DNA of 64,000 nucleotides from Streptomyces polyasparticus (lineage in GTDB: Bacteria > Actinomycetota > Actinomycetes > Streptomycetales > Streptomycetaceae). The notes under the pieces were generated by a model. The model did no database searches, was not told where the DNA came from, and saw only the letters and a program-made list of their open reading frames with translations. Both the position numbers and the translations under genes were made by a program. Below are positions 1 to 8,008 of the stretch, one piece after another (the first letter of the stretch is position 1; every line of letters begins with the position of its first letter). Location: assembly GCF_014493765.1 (NCBI RefSeq), contig NZ_JACTVJ010000011.1, positions 310,001-374,000 of the forward strand, read 5' to 3'.

Positions 1-540
1 GCCCCGGCCGAGGACGGCGACGGCCTGGTGGTGGTACGTGGGGACGTCGTCCGGGCCCGGGACGAGTGAGGCGTACAAGGTGTCTGGCACGGGCTGCACC
101 TTGTGCGTGCCGAAGACGCCGACCGGCCCCGTGTGGCCGTCCAGATGCTGCAGCAGCGTGCCGCCGAGCGCGACGTTGAGCAGCTGCATCCCTCGGCAGA
201 TCCCCAGGAGCGGCTTGCCCGCCGCCAACGCCGCGTCGATCAGGGCGAGTTCCCACGCGTCCCGCTCCCGCGCGGGCGGCCCCGTACGAGGGTCGGCCTC
301 GGCGCCGTACCGTACGGGCTCCACATCGGGGCCACCGGCGATCACCACACCGTCCAGGCGCGCGACCACGGCGGGCGCGTGCGCCGGATCGTCCGGCGGC
401 AGCAGCGCCGCGATCCCGCCCGCGTCCTGCACGAGCCGGGGATAGCCGACGGGCAGCAGCGCCGCGTCCAGCTCCCAGACGCCCCAGCGCGCACCGGACT
501 CCTTGTAGGTGCTGATCCCGATCAGCGGCCTGCTGCTCAC
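1..540 (-). CDS. class I glutamine amidotransferase, gamma-glutamyl hydrolase type (3' end cut by window)
   Basis: Partial gene running off the left edge. It starts at GTG 540 (MSSRPLIGISTYKESG) and about 180 codons are present. The nucleophile elbow LGICRGMQLLN and the upstream IAGGPDVEP segment identify a class I glutamine amidotransferase fold of the PuuD / peptidase C26 family, which hydrolyses gamma-glutamyl amides. The C-terminal catalytic His-Glu lies beyond the window. It shares orientation with the permease and FadR-type regulator and sits 31 bp from the permease stop. By context it would release glutamate from the glutamylated product of the GlnA4-like ligase. Family is certain; substrate is inferred. 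Confidence 0.88.
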   Translation of the reverse strand, partial: MSSRPLIGISTYKESGARWGVWELDAALLPVGYPRLVQDAGGIAALLPPDDPAHAPAVVARLDGVVIAGGPDVEPVRYGAEADPRTGPPARERDAWELALIDAALAAGKPLLGICRGMQLLNVALGGTLLQHLDGHTGPVGVFGTHKVQPVPDTLYASLVPGPDDVPTYHHQAVAVLGRG

Positions 541-571
541 CCGTCACCCTCCATCACGCCGGACGTTCCGG

Positions 572-2029
572 CTAATTGCGTTCCAACTCTGCCTCGGCGG
601 CCGCCAGCGCCGCGAACTCCTCCTCCGGCGCCTTCGCCACCAGATGCTTGCGGCTGTAGACCCCGAAGTACGCGATCGCCACGACGTACACGCCGAGAGC
701 GATGAACGCCGCGGTGACATCCACCAGGAAGGTCGCGACCAGCGCGGAGAGCGAGAGCACCAGGGCGATGCCCGAGGTCCAGACGCCGCCAGGCGTGCGG
801 TACGGGCGGTTCAGGCCCGGTTCGCGGCGGCGGAGCACGATGTGCGAGAGCGACATCAGGGCGTACGAGATGGTCGCGCCGAACACCGCGATGTTCAGCA
901 TCCGTGCGCCGTCCCCGCTGCCCGCCGCCAGCGCGAACCCGATCGCGCCGGGCACCAGGAGGCCGAGGTAGGGCGCCTTGCGGCTGCTGGTCAGGGACAG
1001 GAAGCGCGGCAGATAACCGGCGCGGGACAGGGCGAAGAGCTGGCGGGAGCCTGCGTAGATCAGCGAGAAGAAGGAGGCCACGAGACCGGCCAGCCCCGCA
1101 TAGTTGATGATCCGGCTGAGCCCGGTGGCCTTGCCGTCCGGCTGCAGCGCCTCGACCAGCGGGTTGCCCGCCTCCTGGATCGCCGCCGAACCGCGCGCTC
1201 CGGACGCGGCGAAGAAGGTCAGCAGGGCGAGCACCACGAGGATCGCCATCGACCAGCGGATCGCCTTGGGCAGCGTACGGGCGGGCTCGCGGGTCTCCTC
1301 GGCGGCCAGCGGCACGCCCTCCACGCCCAGGAAGAACCACATGCCGAAGGGGAACGCGGCCCAGATGCCGAGCAGTCCGAACGGCAGCCAGGAGTTGGAG
1401 CCGAAGGCGCCGTCGTCCACCTTGATGTCGTTGAGCCCGGATGCGTCGAACTCCATGAACGCGCCGACGGCGAAGATCAGGAGCGCGGCGACCGCGATCC
1501 CGGTGACGACGAAGCTGAACCGCAGCGCCTCGCCCACGCCCCAGAGGTGGATGCCGATGAAGATCACGAAGCAGGCGAGATAGACCGGCCAGCCGGATTC
1601 CAGGCCGAACAGGCCGAGGGACTCGACGTAGTCGCCGATGAAGATGGAGATCGCGGCCGGTGCCAGGACGTACTCGATGAGGATCGCCGTACCGGTGAGG
1701 AAGCCGCCCCAGGGCCCGAGCGCACGCCGCGCGAAGCCGTAACCGCCGCCCGCCGTGGGCAGGATGGCGGAGAGCTCGGCGAGCGAGAAGACCATGCAGA
1801 CGTACATCAGGCCCATCAGGACCGTGGCGATCGCCAGGCCGCCGAAACCGCCTTCGGCGAGGCCGAAGTTCCAGCCCGAGAAGTCGCCCGAGACGACATA
1901 GGCCACGCCGAGCCCGGTGAGCAGCAGCCAGCCGGCGCTGCCGCGCTGGAGCGCGCGCTTCTTCAGATACTCGTCGTCGCTGTTTTTCGGTGGTGCGGTG
2001 GCGTCGCTCTTGTCGCTTGCTTGGGTCAT
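572..2029 (-). CDS. eat: amino acid/ethanolamine permease (APC superfamily)
   Basis: 485-residue integral membrane protein with about twelve hydrophobic segments and a cytosolic N-terminus of roughly 30 polar residues. The first helix carries GVAYVVSGDFSGWNFGL, typical of the ethanolamine permease subgroup of APC transporters; the mid-protein helix SNSWLPFGLLGIWAAFPFGM is followed by EETREPARTLPKAI. It lies between the amidotransferase and the FadR-type regulator, opposite in strand to the ligase gene, as expected for an uptake step feeding that pathway. Ethanolamine is the favoured substrate from family resemblance and from the GlnA4-like neighbour; another amine or amino acid is possible. 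Confidence 0.85.
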   Translation of the reverse strand: MTQASDKSDATAPPKNSDDEYLKKRALQRGSAGWLLLTGLGVAYVVSGDFSGWNFGLAEGGFGGLAIATVLMGLMYVCMVFSLAELSAILPTAGGGYGFARRALGPWGGFLTGTAILIEYVLAPAAISIFIGDYVESLGLFGLESGWPVYLACFVIFIGIHLWGVGEALRFSFVVTGIAVAALLIFAVGAFMEFDASGLNDIKVDDGAFGSNSWLPFGLLGIWAAFPFGMWFFLGVEGVPLAAEETREPARTLPKAIRWSMAILVVLALLTFFAASGARGSAAIQEAGNPLVEALQPDGKATGLSRIINYAGLAGLVASFFSLIYAGSRQLFALSRAGYLPRFLSLTSSRKAPYLGLLVPGAIGFALAAGSGDGARMLNIAVFGATISYALMSLSHIVLRRREPGLNRPYRTPGGVWTSGIALVLSLSALVATFLVDVTAAFIALGVYVVAIAYFGVYSRKHLVAKAPEEEFAALAAAEAELERN

Positions 2030-2111
2030 CGCAGGGCTCCCCGCTCAGGGCCGGTGGCTTCGGTGGCTTCAATGGAGCGAGTGCATACCATTGCGGTGGG
2101 CCGACGCGGAG

Positions 2112-2157
2112 CGCAAGTCCCTTGCGTTACTTTCCGGTTACCGCATGGACCATGCGG
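2112..2157. promoter_or_regulatory. two palindromes upstream of the permease
   Basis: CGCAAG-TCC-CTTGCG (2112-2126) and the perfect 17-bp palindrome CCGCATGGACCATGCGG (2141-2157) lie between the regulator stop and the permease start. They could be operators for the adjacent FadR-type regulator or a short terminator; there is no T-run. Confidence 0.45.
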
Positions 2158-2160
2158 CCT

Positions 2161-2220
2161 GGCCCTCGGCTACGCGAGAGAGCCTTCGGCTACGCGAGAA
2201 GGCCCTCGGCTACGCGAGAA
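2161..2220. repeat. 20-bp tandem repeat, three copies, over the regulator stop codon
   Basis: Three contiguous 20-bp units at 2161-2180, 2181-2200 and 2201-2220, differing at a few positions. The third contains the TAG stop (2210-2212, minus strand) of the FadR-type gene, so the extra copies sit just downstream of its 3' end. The first four bases of a fourth unit follow, inside the coding sequence. Confidence 0.9.
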
Positions 2221-2935
2221 AGCCGCGCAGCAACGCCGCTGTGCCCGCGCAGTGTTCCCGCATCGCGGCCCTCGCGCGCTCCGGATCCCCGTCGAGCACC
2301 GCCGCCACCAGCTCCGCGTGCTGCGCCTGCGAGTGCTCCAGATTCCGTACGAGCAGCGGGATGCAGTCGAGCAGGTCATTGACCTGCGCCCGTACGGCGG
2401 CATAGTGCGCGGTCAGCGAAGGCGAGCCGGACAGCTCCGCCAGGGTGAGGTGGAACAGGGTGTCGCGGCGGCGGTAGTCGGTCAGCGGCGCGTCCTGGGT
2501 GGCCGCGAGCGCCGAACTCAGGTGCTGGGCCTGCTTCTTGGTGAGCGGACGTGCCGCGCACAGCTCGGCCGCCCCGGTCTCCAGGACCTCGCGGAAGCGC
2601 AGGACGTCCTCCACGTCGACGTCCTTCAGGCGCCGGCGCAGCTCGTCCTCGCCGGTCGCGTCCGTGCGGGCCAGGACGAAGGTGCCGCCGTACCGGCCGC
2701 GCCTGCTCTCCACCAGGCCCTCGTCCTGCAGGACCCTGAGCACCTCGCGCAGCGTCACCCGGCTGATGCCGAGCAGCTCCGCCAGTTCCCGTTCGGCGGG
2801 CAGCCGTTCGCCGGCCGCGACCAGTCCCAGGCGGATGACCTGGAGGACCTGCTCCAGGGCCTCCTCGAAACCGTTGCCCGCGCGCACCGGACGCAGGACG
2901 CGAGCGAGCCGGTCCATCCGTTCGGCTGTGGTCAT
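2210..2935 (-). CDS. FadR-type GntR family transcriptional regulator
   Basis: 241 residues from ATG 2935 (MTTAERMDRLARV). An upstream in-frame TTG exists, but ATG 2935 has a GGAAGGGGG-like ribosome site at good spacing. The N-terminal winged HTH is clear (LPAERELAELLGISRVTLRE, then GLVESRRGRYGGTFV). The C-terminal half is the helical FCD effector domain (FREVLETGAAELC, RRDTLFHLTLAELSG). It is transcribed divergently from the GlnA4-like ligase 77 bp away and upstream of the permease, so it probably controls both arms. By position it corresponds to the regulator reported beside glnA4 in S. coelicolor (EpuRII, from memory). The effector is not readable from sequence. Confidence 0.88.
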   Translation of the reverse strand: MTTAERMDRLARVLRPVRAGNGFEEALEQVLQVIRLGLVAAGERLPAERELAELLGISRVTLREVLRVLQDEGLVESRRGRYGGTFVLARTDATGEDELRRRLKDVDVEDVLRFREVLETGAAELCAARPLTKKQAQHLSSALAATQDAPLTDYRRRDTLFHLTLAELSGSPSLTAHYAAVRAQVNDLLDCIPLLVRNLEHSQAQHAELVAAVLDGDPERARAAMREHCAGTAALLRGFLA

Positions 2936-3012
2936 CGGCCGTTTCCCCCTTCCCAAGGAATGGTCTGAAGCAATACCTTAAGCCACTCCGGAGCGACCGA
3001 GGAGGACTCCCC

Positions 3013-4377
3013 GTGGCAGACCGCACCGCCCCCCTAGGCGTCGAGGAGCTGCGCGCTCTCGTCGCGAGCGGCGAGATCGACACCGTCGTCCTGGCCTTTC
3101 CCGACATGCAGGGACGTCTCCAGGGCAAGCGGTTCGCCGCCGGCTTCTTCCTCGACGAAGTGCTGGAGCACGGCACCGAGGGCTGCAACTACCTGCTCGC
3201 CGTCGACACCGAGATGAACACCGTCGAGGGCTATGCGATGTCGAGTTGGGACCGCGGCTACGGCGACTTCGCCATGCACCCCGACCTGTCCACGCTGCGC
3301 CGGGTGCCGTGGAACGAGGGCACCGCGATGCTCATCGCCGACCTGGCCTGGAACGACGGGGGGCCGGTCGTCGCCGCACCCCGGCAGATCCTGCGCCGCC
3401 AGCTGGAGCGGCTCGCCGAGCTCGGGTACACCGCCCAGGTGGGCACCGAGCTGGAGTTCATCGTCTTCCGCGACAGTTACGAGGAGGCCTGGGACCGCGA
3501 GTACCGCGACCTGATCCCGGCCAACCAGTACAACATCGACTACTCGGTGCTCGGCACCGGCCGGATCGAGCCGCTGCTGCGCCGGATCCGCAACGAGATG
3601 GGCGCGGCGGGCCTGACCGTGGAGTCCGCGAAGGGCGAGTGCAACCCCGGGCAGCACGAGATCGCCTTCCGCTACGACGAGGCCCTGGTCACCTGCGATC
3701 AGCACGCGATCTACAAGACCGGCGCCAAGGAGATCGCCTCGCAGGAGGGCATGGCGCTCACCTTCATGGCGAAGTTCAACGAGCGCGAGGGCAACTCCTG
3801 CCATATCCATCTCTCGCTCACCGACGCCGACGGCGCCAACGTCATGGCGGGGCCCGGCGGCCACGGCATGTCCGAGGTCATGCGGCACTTCCTGGCCGGC
3901 CAGTTGGCCGCCCTGCGCGACTTCTCGCTCCTGTACGCGCCCAACATCAACTCGTACAAGCGCTTCCAGCCGGGCTCGTTCGCCCCGACCGCCGTGGCCT
4001 GGGGCCACGACAACCGCACCTGCGCGCTGCGCGTGGTCGGCCACGGCCGCTCCACCCGCTTCGAGAACCGGCTGCCGGGCGGCGATGTGAACCCGCATCT
4101 CGCGGTCGCGGGCCTGGTCGCGGCCGGTCTGTACGGCATCGAGCAGAAGCTGGAACTCCCCGAGGCCTGCGCGGGCAACGCCTACACCGCCGACTACGCG
4201 CACGTCCCGACCACGCTGCGCGAGGCGGCCGAGCTCTGGGAGAACAGCCCGATCGCCAAGGCCGCGTTCGGCGACGAGGTGGTGGCGCACTACCTCAACA
4301 TGGCGCGGGTCGAGCTGAACGCCTTCGACGCGGCCGTGACCGACTGGGAACTGCGGCGTTCCTTCGAACGGCACTGA
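3013..4377 (+). CDS. glnA4: glutamine synthetase-like gamma-glutamylamine (ethanolamide) ligase
   Basis: 454 residues from GTG 3013, with AGGAGG nine bases upstream. It is a type I glutamine synthetase fold: the ATP/metal segments ESAKGECNPGQHEIAF and MAKFNEREGNSCHIHLSL and the C-terminal ENRLPGGDVNPHLAVAG are all present. It lacks the NRSA-type loop of ammonia-using GlnA and matches the GlnA2/3/4 paralogues that glutamylate amines. The aldehyde dehydrogenase, SDR, permease and amidotransferase around it form a complete glutamylated-amine route. In S. coelicolor the gene at this place (GlnA4) was reported as a gamma-glutamylethanolamide synthetase; that substrate is carried over by position. 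A 24-bp duplication spans the stop. Confidence 0.87.
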   Translation: MADRTAPLGVEELRALVASGEIDTVVLAFPDMQGRLQGKRFAAGFFLDEVLEHGTEGCNYLLAVDTEMNTVEGYAMSSWDRGYGDFAMHPDLSTLRRVPWNEGTAMLIADLAWNDGGPVVAAPRQILRRQLERLAELGYTAQVGTELEFIVFRDSYEEAWDREYRDLIPANQYNIDYSVLGTGRIEPLLRRIRNEMGAAGLTVESAKGECNPGQHEIAFRYDEALVTCDQHAIYKTGAKEIASQEGMALTFMAKFNEREGNSCHIHLSLTDADGANVMAGPGGHGMSEVMRHFLAGQLAALRDFSLLYAPNINSYKRFQPGSFAPTAVAWGHDNRTCALRVVGHGRSTRFENRLPGGDVNPHLAVAGLVAAGLYGIEQKLELPEACAGNAYTADYAHVPTTLREAAELWENSPIAKAAFGDEVVAHYLNMARVELNAFDAAVTDWELRRSFERH

Positions 4378-4407
4378 TCCTTCCGGCGCGAACGGCACTG
4401 ACCCTTC
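4365..4407. repeat. 24-bp period direct repeat across the ligase stop codon
   Basis: A 19-base block at 4365-4383, containing the TGA stop (4375-4377), recurs at 4389-4407 with one mismatch. The C-rich stretch after it (about 4405-4465) holds further short pyrimidine-rich imperfect repeats. Confidence 0.85.
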
Positions 4408-4475
4408 GGGCCCGCTTGCCCTGTCTCGCCCGCTTCCCCTGCCCTGCCCGCTTCTCCCGCCCCGTACGTACATCT

Positions 4476-5849
4476 GTGAGGCCTGACTTGCTCCACGAGC
4501 ACCACGTACTCAACCCCGCGACCGAGGAACTGGTCGCAACAGTCCCCGCCACCACCCCCGCCGAGGTCGACGCGGCGGTCGCCCGCGCGGCCCGCGCCCA
4601 GTCCTCCTGGGCGGCGCTCGCTCCCGCGGACCGTGCGCGCATCCTGCGGCGCGTGGCCGACGCCATCGATCAACACGGCGAAGAGCTGGCCCAGTTGGAG
4701 GTCCGCGAGGCCGGGCACACGGTGGGCAACGCCCGCTGGGAGGCCGGCAACGCCCGCGATCTCTTCGCTTACGCGGCCGGCGGAGTGGAACGGCTGACCG
4801 GCCGCCAGATCCCGGTCACCGGCGGCGTCAACATCACCTTCCAGGAACCCCTCGGCGTCATCGGCGTGATCGCACCCTGGAACTTCCCGATGCCGATCGC
4901 CGCCTGGGGCACCGCCCCCGCGCTCGCCGCCGGCAACGCCGTCGTGCTCAAGCCCGCGGAGACCACCCCGCTCACGGCTGTGCGCCTGGCCGAACTCGCC
5001 CTGGAGGCAGGCCTTCCCGAGCACCTCTTCCAGGTCCTTCCGGGCGCGGGCGATGTGGCCGGAGACGCCCTGGTGGAACACCCGGGTGTCGCCAAGATCG
5101 TGTTCACCGGCTCCACCCGGGTCGGCAAGCAGATCATGGCCAAATGCGCGGACCACGTGAAGCGGCTCACGCTCGAACTCGGCGGCAAGAGCCCCAACAT
5201 CGTCTTCGCCGACGCCGACATCGAAGCCGCCGCCGCGGCCGCCCCCATGTCCTTCCTGGACAACTCAGGACAGGACTGCTGCGCCCGCACCCGCATTCTC
5301 GTCCAGCGCTCGGTCTACGACCGCTTCCTCGACCTGCTCGCGCCCGCCGTCGAGTCCGTGGTCGTCGGCGACCCCGCGGACGAGAAGACCCAGATGGGTC
5401 CGCTGATCTCCAAGTCCCAGCTGGAGCGGGTGCGTTCGTACGTGCCCGAGGGCGCGGCCATCCGCGGCAGCGCGCCGGACGGACCGGGCTTCTGGTTCCC
5501 GCCGACGGTATTGACGGATCTGGACCCCGCGGCGCCGGTCTGCGTCGAGGAGGTCTTCGGACCGGTCGCCGTCGTCCTGCCCTTCGAGGACGAGGCCGAC
5601 GCCGTACGGCTGGCGAACGCCACCGAGTACGGCCTGTCCGGCTCGCTGTGGACCCGCGACGTGGGCCGCGCGCTGCGCGTCTCGGGCGCCGTGAAGGCAG
5701 GCAACCTGTCCGTGAACTCCCATTCCAGCGTCCGCTATTGGACTCCGTTCGGGGGCTACGGGCAGTCGGGTCTTGGCCGCGAACTCGGCCCCGACGCCCT
5801 CACCGCTTTCACCGAAACCAAGAACGTCTTCATCAGCACGGAGGCCTGA
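4476..5849 (+). CDS. NAD(P)-dependent aldehyde dehydrogenase
   Basis: About 457 residues. The start is uncertain: GTG 4476 has no clear ribosome site, while TTG 4488 is preceded by GAGG at good spacing; the reading frame is open further upstream but looks non-coding there. ALDH superfamily signatures are complete: APWNFPMPIAAWG, FTGSTRVGKQIM, the catalytic Glu in LELGGKSPNIVF, the catalytic Cys in NSGQDCCARTR, and EVFGPVAVV. In the cluster it would oxidise the aldehyde made from a glutamylated amine alcohol or polyamine. It is followed 5 bp later by the SDR gene, so the two are co-transcribed. Confidence 0.9.
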   Translation: MRPDLLHEHHVLNPATEELVATVPATTPAEVDAAVARAARAQSSWAALAPADRARILRRVADAIDQHGEELAQLEVREAGHTVGNARWEAGNARDLFAYAAGGVERLTGRQIPVTGGVNITFQEPLGVIGVIAPWNFPMPIAAWGTAPALAAGNAVVLKPAETTPLTAVRLAELALEAGLPEHLFQVLPGAGDVAGDALVEHPGVAKIVFTGSTRVGKQIMAKCADHVKRLTLELGGKSPNIVFADADIEAAAAAAPMSFLDNSGQDCCARTRILVQRSVYDRFLDLLAPAVESVVVGDPADEKTQMGPLISKSQLERVRSYVPEGAAIRGSAPDGPGFWFPPTVLTDLDPAAPVCVEEVFGPVAVVLPFEDEADAVRLANATEYGLSGSLWTRDVGRALRVSGAVKAGNLSVNSHSSVRYWTPFGGYGQSGLGRELGPDALTAFTETKNVFISTEA

Positions 5850-5854
5850 TCCGC

Positions 5855-6637
5855 ATGACCGACCAGAACATCTGCCGCCGCCTCGTCGGCCGTACCGCCG
5901 TCATCACCGGAGCCGGCAGCGGTATCGGCCTGGCCACCGCACGCCGCCTCGCCGCCGAGGGCGCGCACGTGGTCTGCGGCGACATCGACGAGACCGCGGG
6001 CAAGGCCGCCGCCGAGGAGGTCGGCGGCACGTTCGTACGGGTGGACGTGACCGACGCCGAGCAGGTCGAGGCGCTCTTCAAGACCGCGTACGACACCTAC
6101 GGCTCGGTCGACATCGCGTTCAACAACGCGGGGATCTCGCCGCCCGACGACGACTCGATCCTGGACACCGGGCTCGAAGCCTGGAAGCGCGTCCAGGAGG
6201 TCAATCTGACCTCGGTCTACCTGTGCTGCAAGGCGGCCATCCCCTACATGCGCCGCCAGGGCAAGGGCTCGATCATCAACACCGCGTCCTTCGTGGCCCG
6301 GATGGGCGCGGCCACCTCGCAGATCTCGTACACCGCGTCCAAGGGCGGCGTCCTCGCGATGTCCCGCGAACTCGGCGTGCAGTTCGCCCGCGAGGGGATC
6401 CGGGTCAACGCCCTGTGCCCGGGACCGGTCAACACCCCGCTCCTCCAGGAGCTGTTCGCCAAGGACCCCGAGCGGGCCGCGCGCCGCCTGGTGCACATCC
6501 CGGTCGGCCGCTTCGCGGACGCGGACGAGATCGCCGCCGCCGTGGCCTTCCTCGCGAGCGACGACTCCTCGTTCGTGAACGCCACGGACTTCCTGGTCGA
6601 CGGCGGGATCTCCGGGGCGTACGTCACCCCGGTGTGA
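5855..6637 (+). CDS. short-chain dehydrogenase/reductase
   Basis: 260 residues from ATG 5855. Classical SDR: cofactor motif ITGAGSGIG near residue 16, an acidic residue in VCGDIDE that favours NAD(H), NNAGIS, the catalytic pair in ISYTASKGG, and the substrate-loop start LCPGPVNTPL. It follows the aldehyde dehydrogenase directly and ends before a strong hairpin, so it closes the ligase operon. A plausible job is oxidation of the alcohol group of the glutamylated amine (ethanolamide) to the aldehyde used by its neighbour; this is inference from order. Confidence 0.9.
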   Translation: MTDQNICRRLVGRTAVITGAGSGIGLATARRLAAEGAHVVCGDIDETAGKAAAEEVGGTFVRVDVTDAEQVEALFKTAYDTYGSVDIAFNNAGISPPDDDSILDTGLEAWKRVQEVNLTSVYLCCKAAIPYMRRQGKGSIINTASFVARMGAATSQISYTASKGGVLAMSRELGVQFAREGIRVNALCPGPVNTPLLQELFAKDPERAARRLVHIPVGRFADADEIAAAVAFLASDDSSFVNATDFLVDGGISGAYVTPV

Positions 6638-6657
6638 TCCCACCGGTCACGGTCGAA

Positions 6658-6694
6658 GACGGGCGGGCGGAACCACGGGTTCCGCCCGCCCGTC
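6658..6694 (+). terminator. strong hairpin after the SDR gene
   Basis: Perfect 17-bp inverted repeat (arms 6658-6674 and 6678-6694) with a 3-base loop ACG, 20 bp after the SDR stop and 20 bp before the next start. There is no T-run, as is common for Streptomyces terminators. Confidence 0.85.
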
Positions 6695-6714
6695 GCCACA
6701 TCGAGAGGAGACGA

Positions 6715-7980
6715 ATGAACCGCCGCCGCCTGAGAATCGCCACGGCCCTCGCCGCCACCACGGCTGCCGTCGCCGGTATGTCCACGGCCGAGGCCGCACC
6801 GGCCGCGCACCGGGCCGAGCCCTGCCCCACCCTGACCGTCACCGAGGGCTGGCATGCCGACAACAAGTCCCGCCTCCAGGACCTGATCGACGAGTACGGC
6901 ACGTGTGCCACCGGCAACGGTGCACGCCCCGTCGCCGTCTTCGACTGGGACAACACCGTCGTCAAGAACGACGTGGGCGACGCCACCATGTTCTGGCTCC
7001 TGCGCAACAGCAGGATCAAGACCCCGTACAAGAACGACTGGCACACGACGAGCCGCTACCTCACGGACGATGCGGCCACCGCCCTGCGGCAGGCCTGTCC
7101 CACGACCACGGGCAACCTGCCCACCGGCAGGAACACCGTCTGCGCGGACGAGATCCTCTCCGTGTACGCGGACGGCGAGACCACCGCGGGCAAGGCGGCC
7201 TTCGCCGGCCACGACCGCCGCCGCATGGAACCCTCGTACGCCTGGCTCGCCCAGCTCACCCGCGGCTGGACCGCCCACCAGGTCCAGGGCTTCGCGGCGG
7301 CGGCCCGCAAGGAGAACCTCGCCGCGCCCGTCGGCACGAAGCGGCGCGTCGGCACGAAGGACGTCACCGGCTGGGTCCGCTACTACGACCAGCAGCGCGA
7401 CCTGATCCGGGCGCTGCACAAGGCCGGCTTCGACGTGTGGATCAGCTCGGCCTCGCCCCAGCCGGTCGTCGAGGCATGGGCGCGCGGCACGGGAATCGGC
7501 CCGGACCGGGTGATCGGCATCCGCAGCGTCGTCGAGCAGGGCCGCCTCACCCGGCATCTGAAGGGCTGCGGCACGGTCGCGGACGGCGACGACTCGATGA
7601 TCACGTACATCGACGGCAAGCGCTGCTGGATCAACCAGGAGGTGTACGGGGTTCACGGCGCCCCCGCCGAGCAGGTCCAACCCGCCCACCGGCGCCCGGT
7701 GTTCGCGGCCGGGGACTCCGACACGGACGTGTCCTTCCTGCGCGACGCCACCGCGCTGCGGCTCGTGATCAACCGCAACAAGGCCGAGCTGATGTGCCGC
7801 GCCTACGACAACAGCGACGGCCGCTGGCTCGTCAACCCCATGTTCATCGAGCCGAAGAAGCAGCAGAGCACCCCGTACCCGTGCGCGAGCACCGGCTACA
7901 CGCACTCCGACGGCTCGTCGGGCCCGGTCCTGCGCGGCGACGGCAGCGTGGTTCCGGACCAGGAGGACACGGTGTACTGA
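6715..7980 (+). CDS. exported HAD-superfamily phosphatase (phosphorylcholine-phosphatase-like)
   Basis: 421 residues from ATG 6715 with GAGAGGAG just upstream. An N-terminal Arg-rich plus hydrophobic stretch ending near AEAAPA is a signal peptide. HAD motif I is VFDWDNTVVKND (Asp 77 and Asp 79); motif II lies in VWISSASPQPVVEAW; the late acidic motif is FAAGDSDTDVSFL. Length, export and motif spacing resemble secreted phosphomonoesterases such as bacterial phosphorylcholine phosphatase. Next to an amine-utilisation cluster it may release ethanolamine or choline from phosphorylated head groups; this is inference. A terminator separates it from the SDR gene, so it has its own transcript. Confidence 0.75.
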   Translation: MNRRRLRIATALAATTAAVAGMSTAEAAPAAHRAEPCPTLTVTEGWHADNKSRLQDLIDEYGTCATGNGARPVAVFDWDNTVVKNDVGDATMFWLLRNSRIKTPYKNDWHTTSRYLTDDAATALRQACPTTTGNLPTGRNTVCADEILSVYADGETTAGKAAFAGHDRRRMEPSYAWLAQLTRGWTAHQVQGFAAAARKENLAAPVGTKRRVGTKDVTGWVRYYDQQRDLIRALHKAGFDVWISSASPQPVVEAWARGTGIGPDRVIGIRSVVEQGRLTRHLKGCGTVADGDDSMITYIDGKRCWINQEVYGVHGAPAEQVQPAHRRPVFAAGDSDTDVSFLRDATALRLVINRNKAELMCRAYDNSDGRWLVNPMFIEPKKQQSTPYPCASTGYTHSDGSSGPVLRGDGSVVPDQEDTVY

Positions 7981-8008
7981 CCGAAGGGGCACCGCCTAGG
8001 GTGGCCGG

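Noticed and set aside
509-2968. An 819-codon open frame on the plus strand opposite the permease and FadR-type genes
   Set aside because: Low-complexity, Arg/Glu/His-rich translation and two well-supported minus-strand genes make it an antisense shadow of high-GC coding DNA.
3246-4475. N-terminal extension of the aldehyde dehydrogenase frame through glnA4
   Set aside because: The extension overlaps the ligase gene in another frame and is Arg/Pro-rich shadow; the family's N-terminus starts near 4476-4488.
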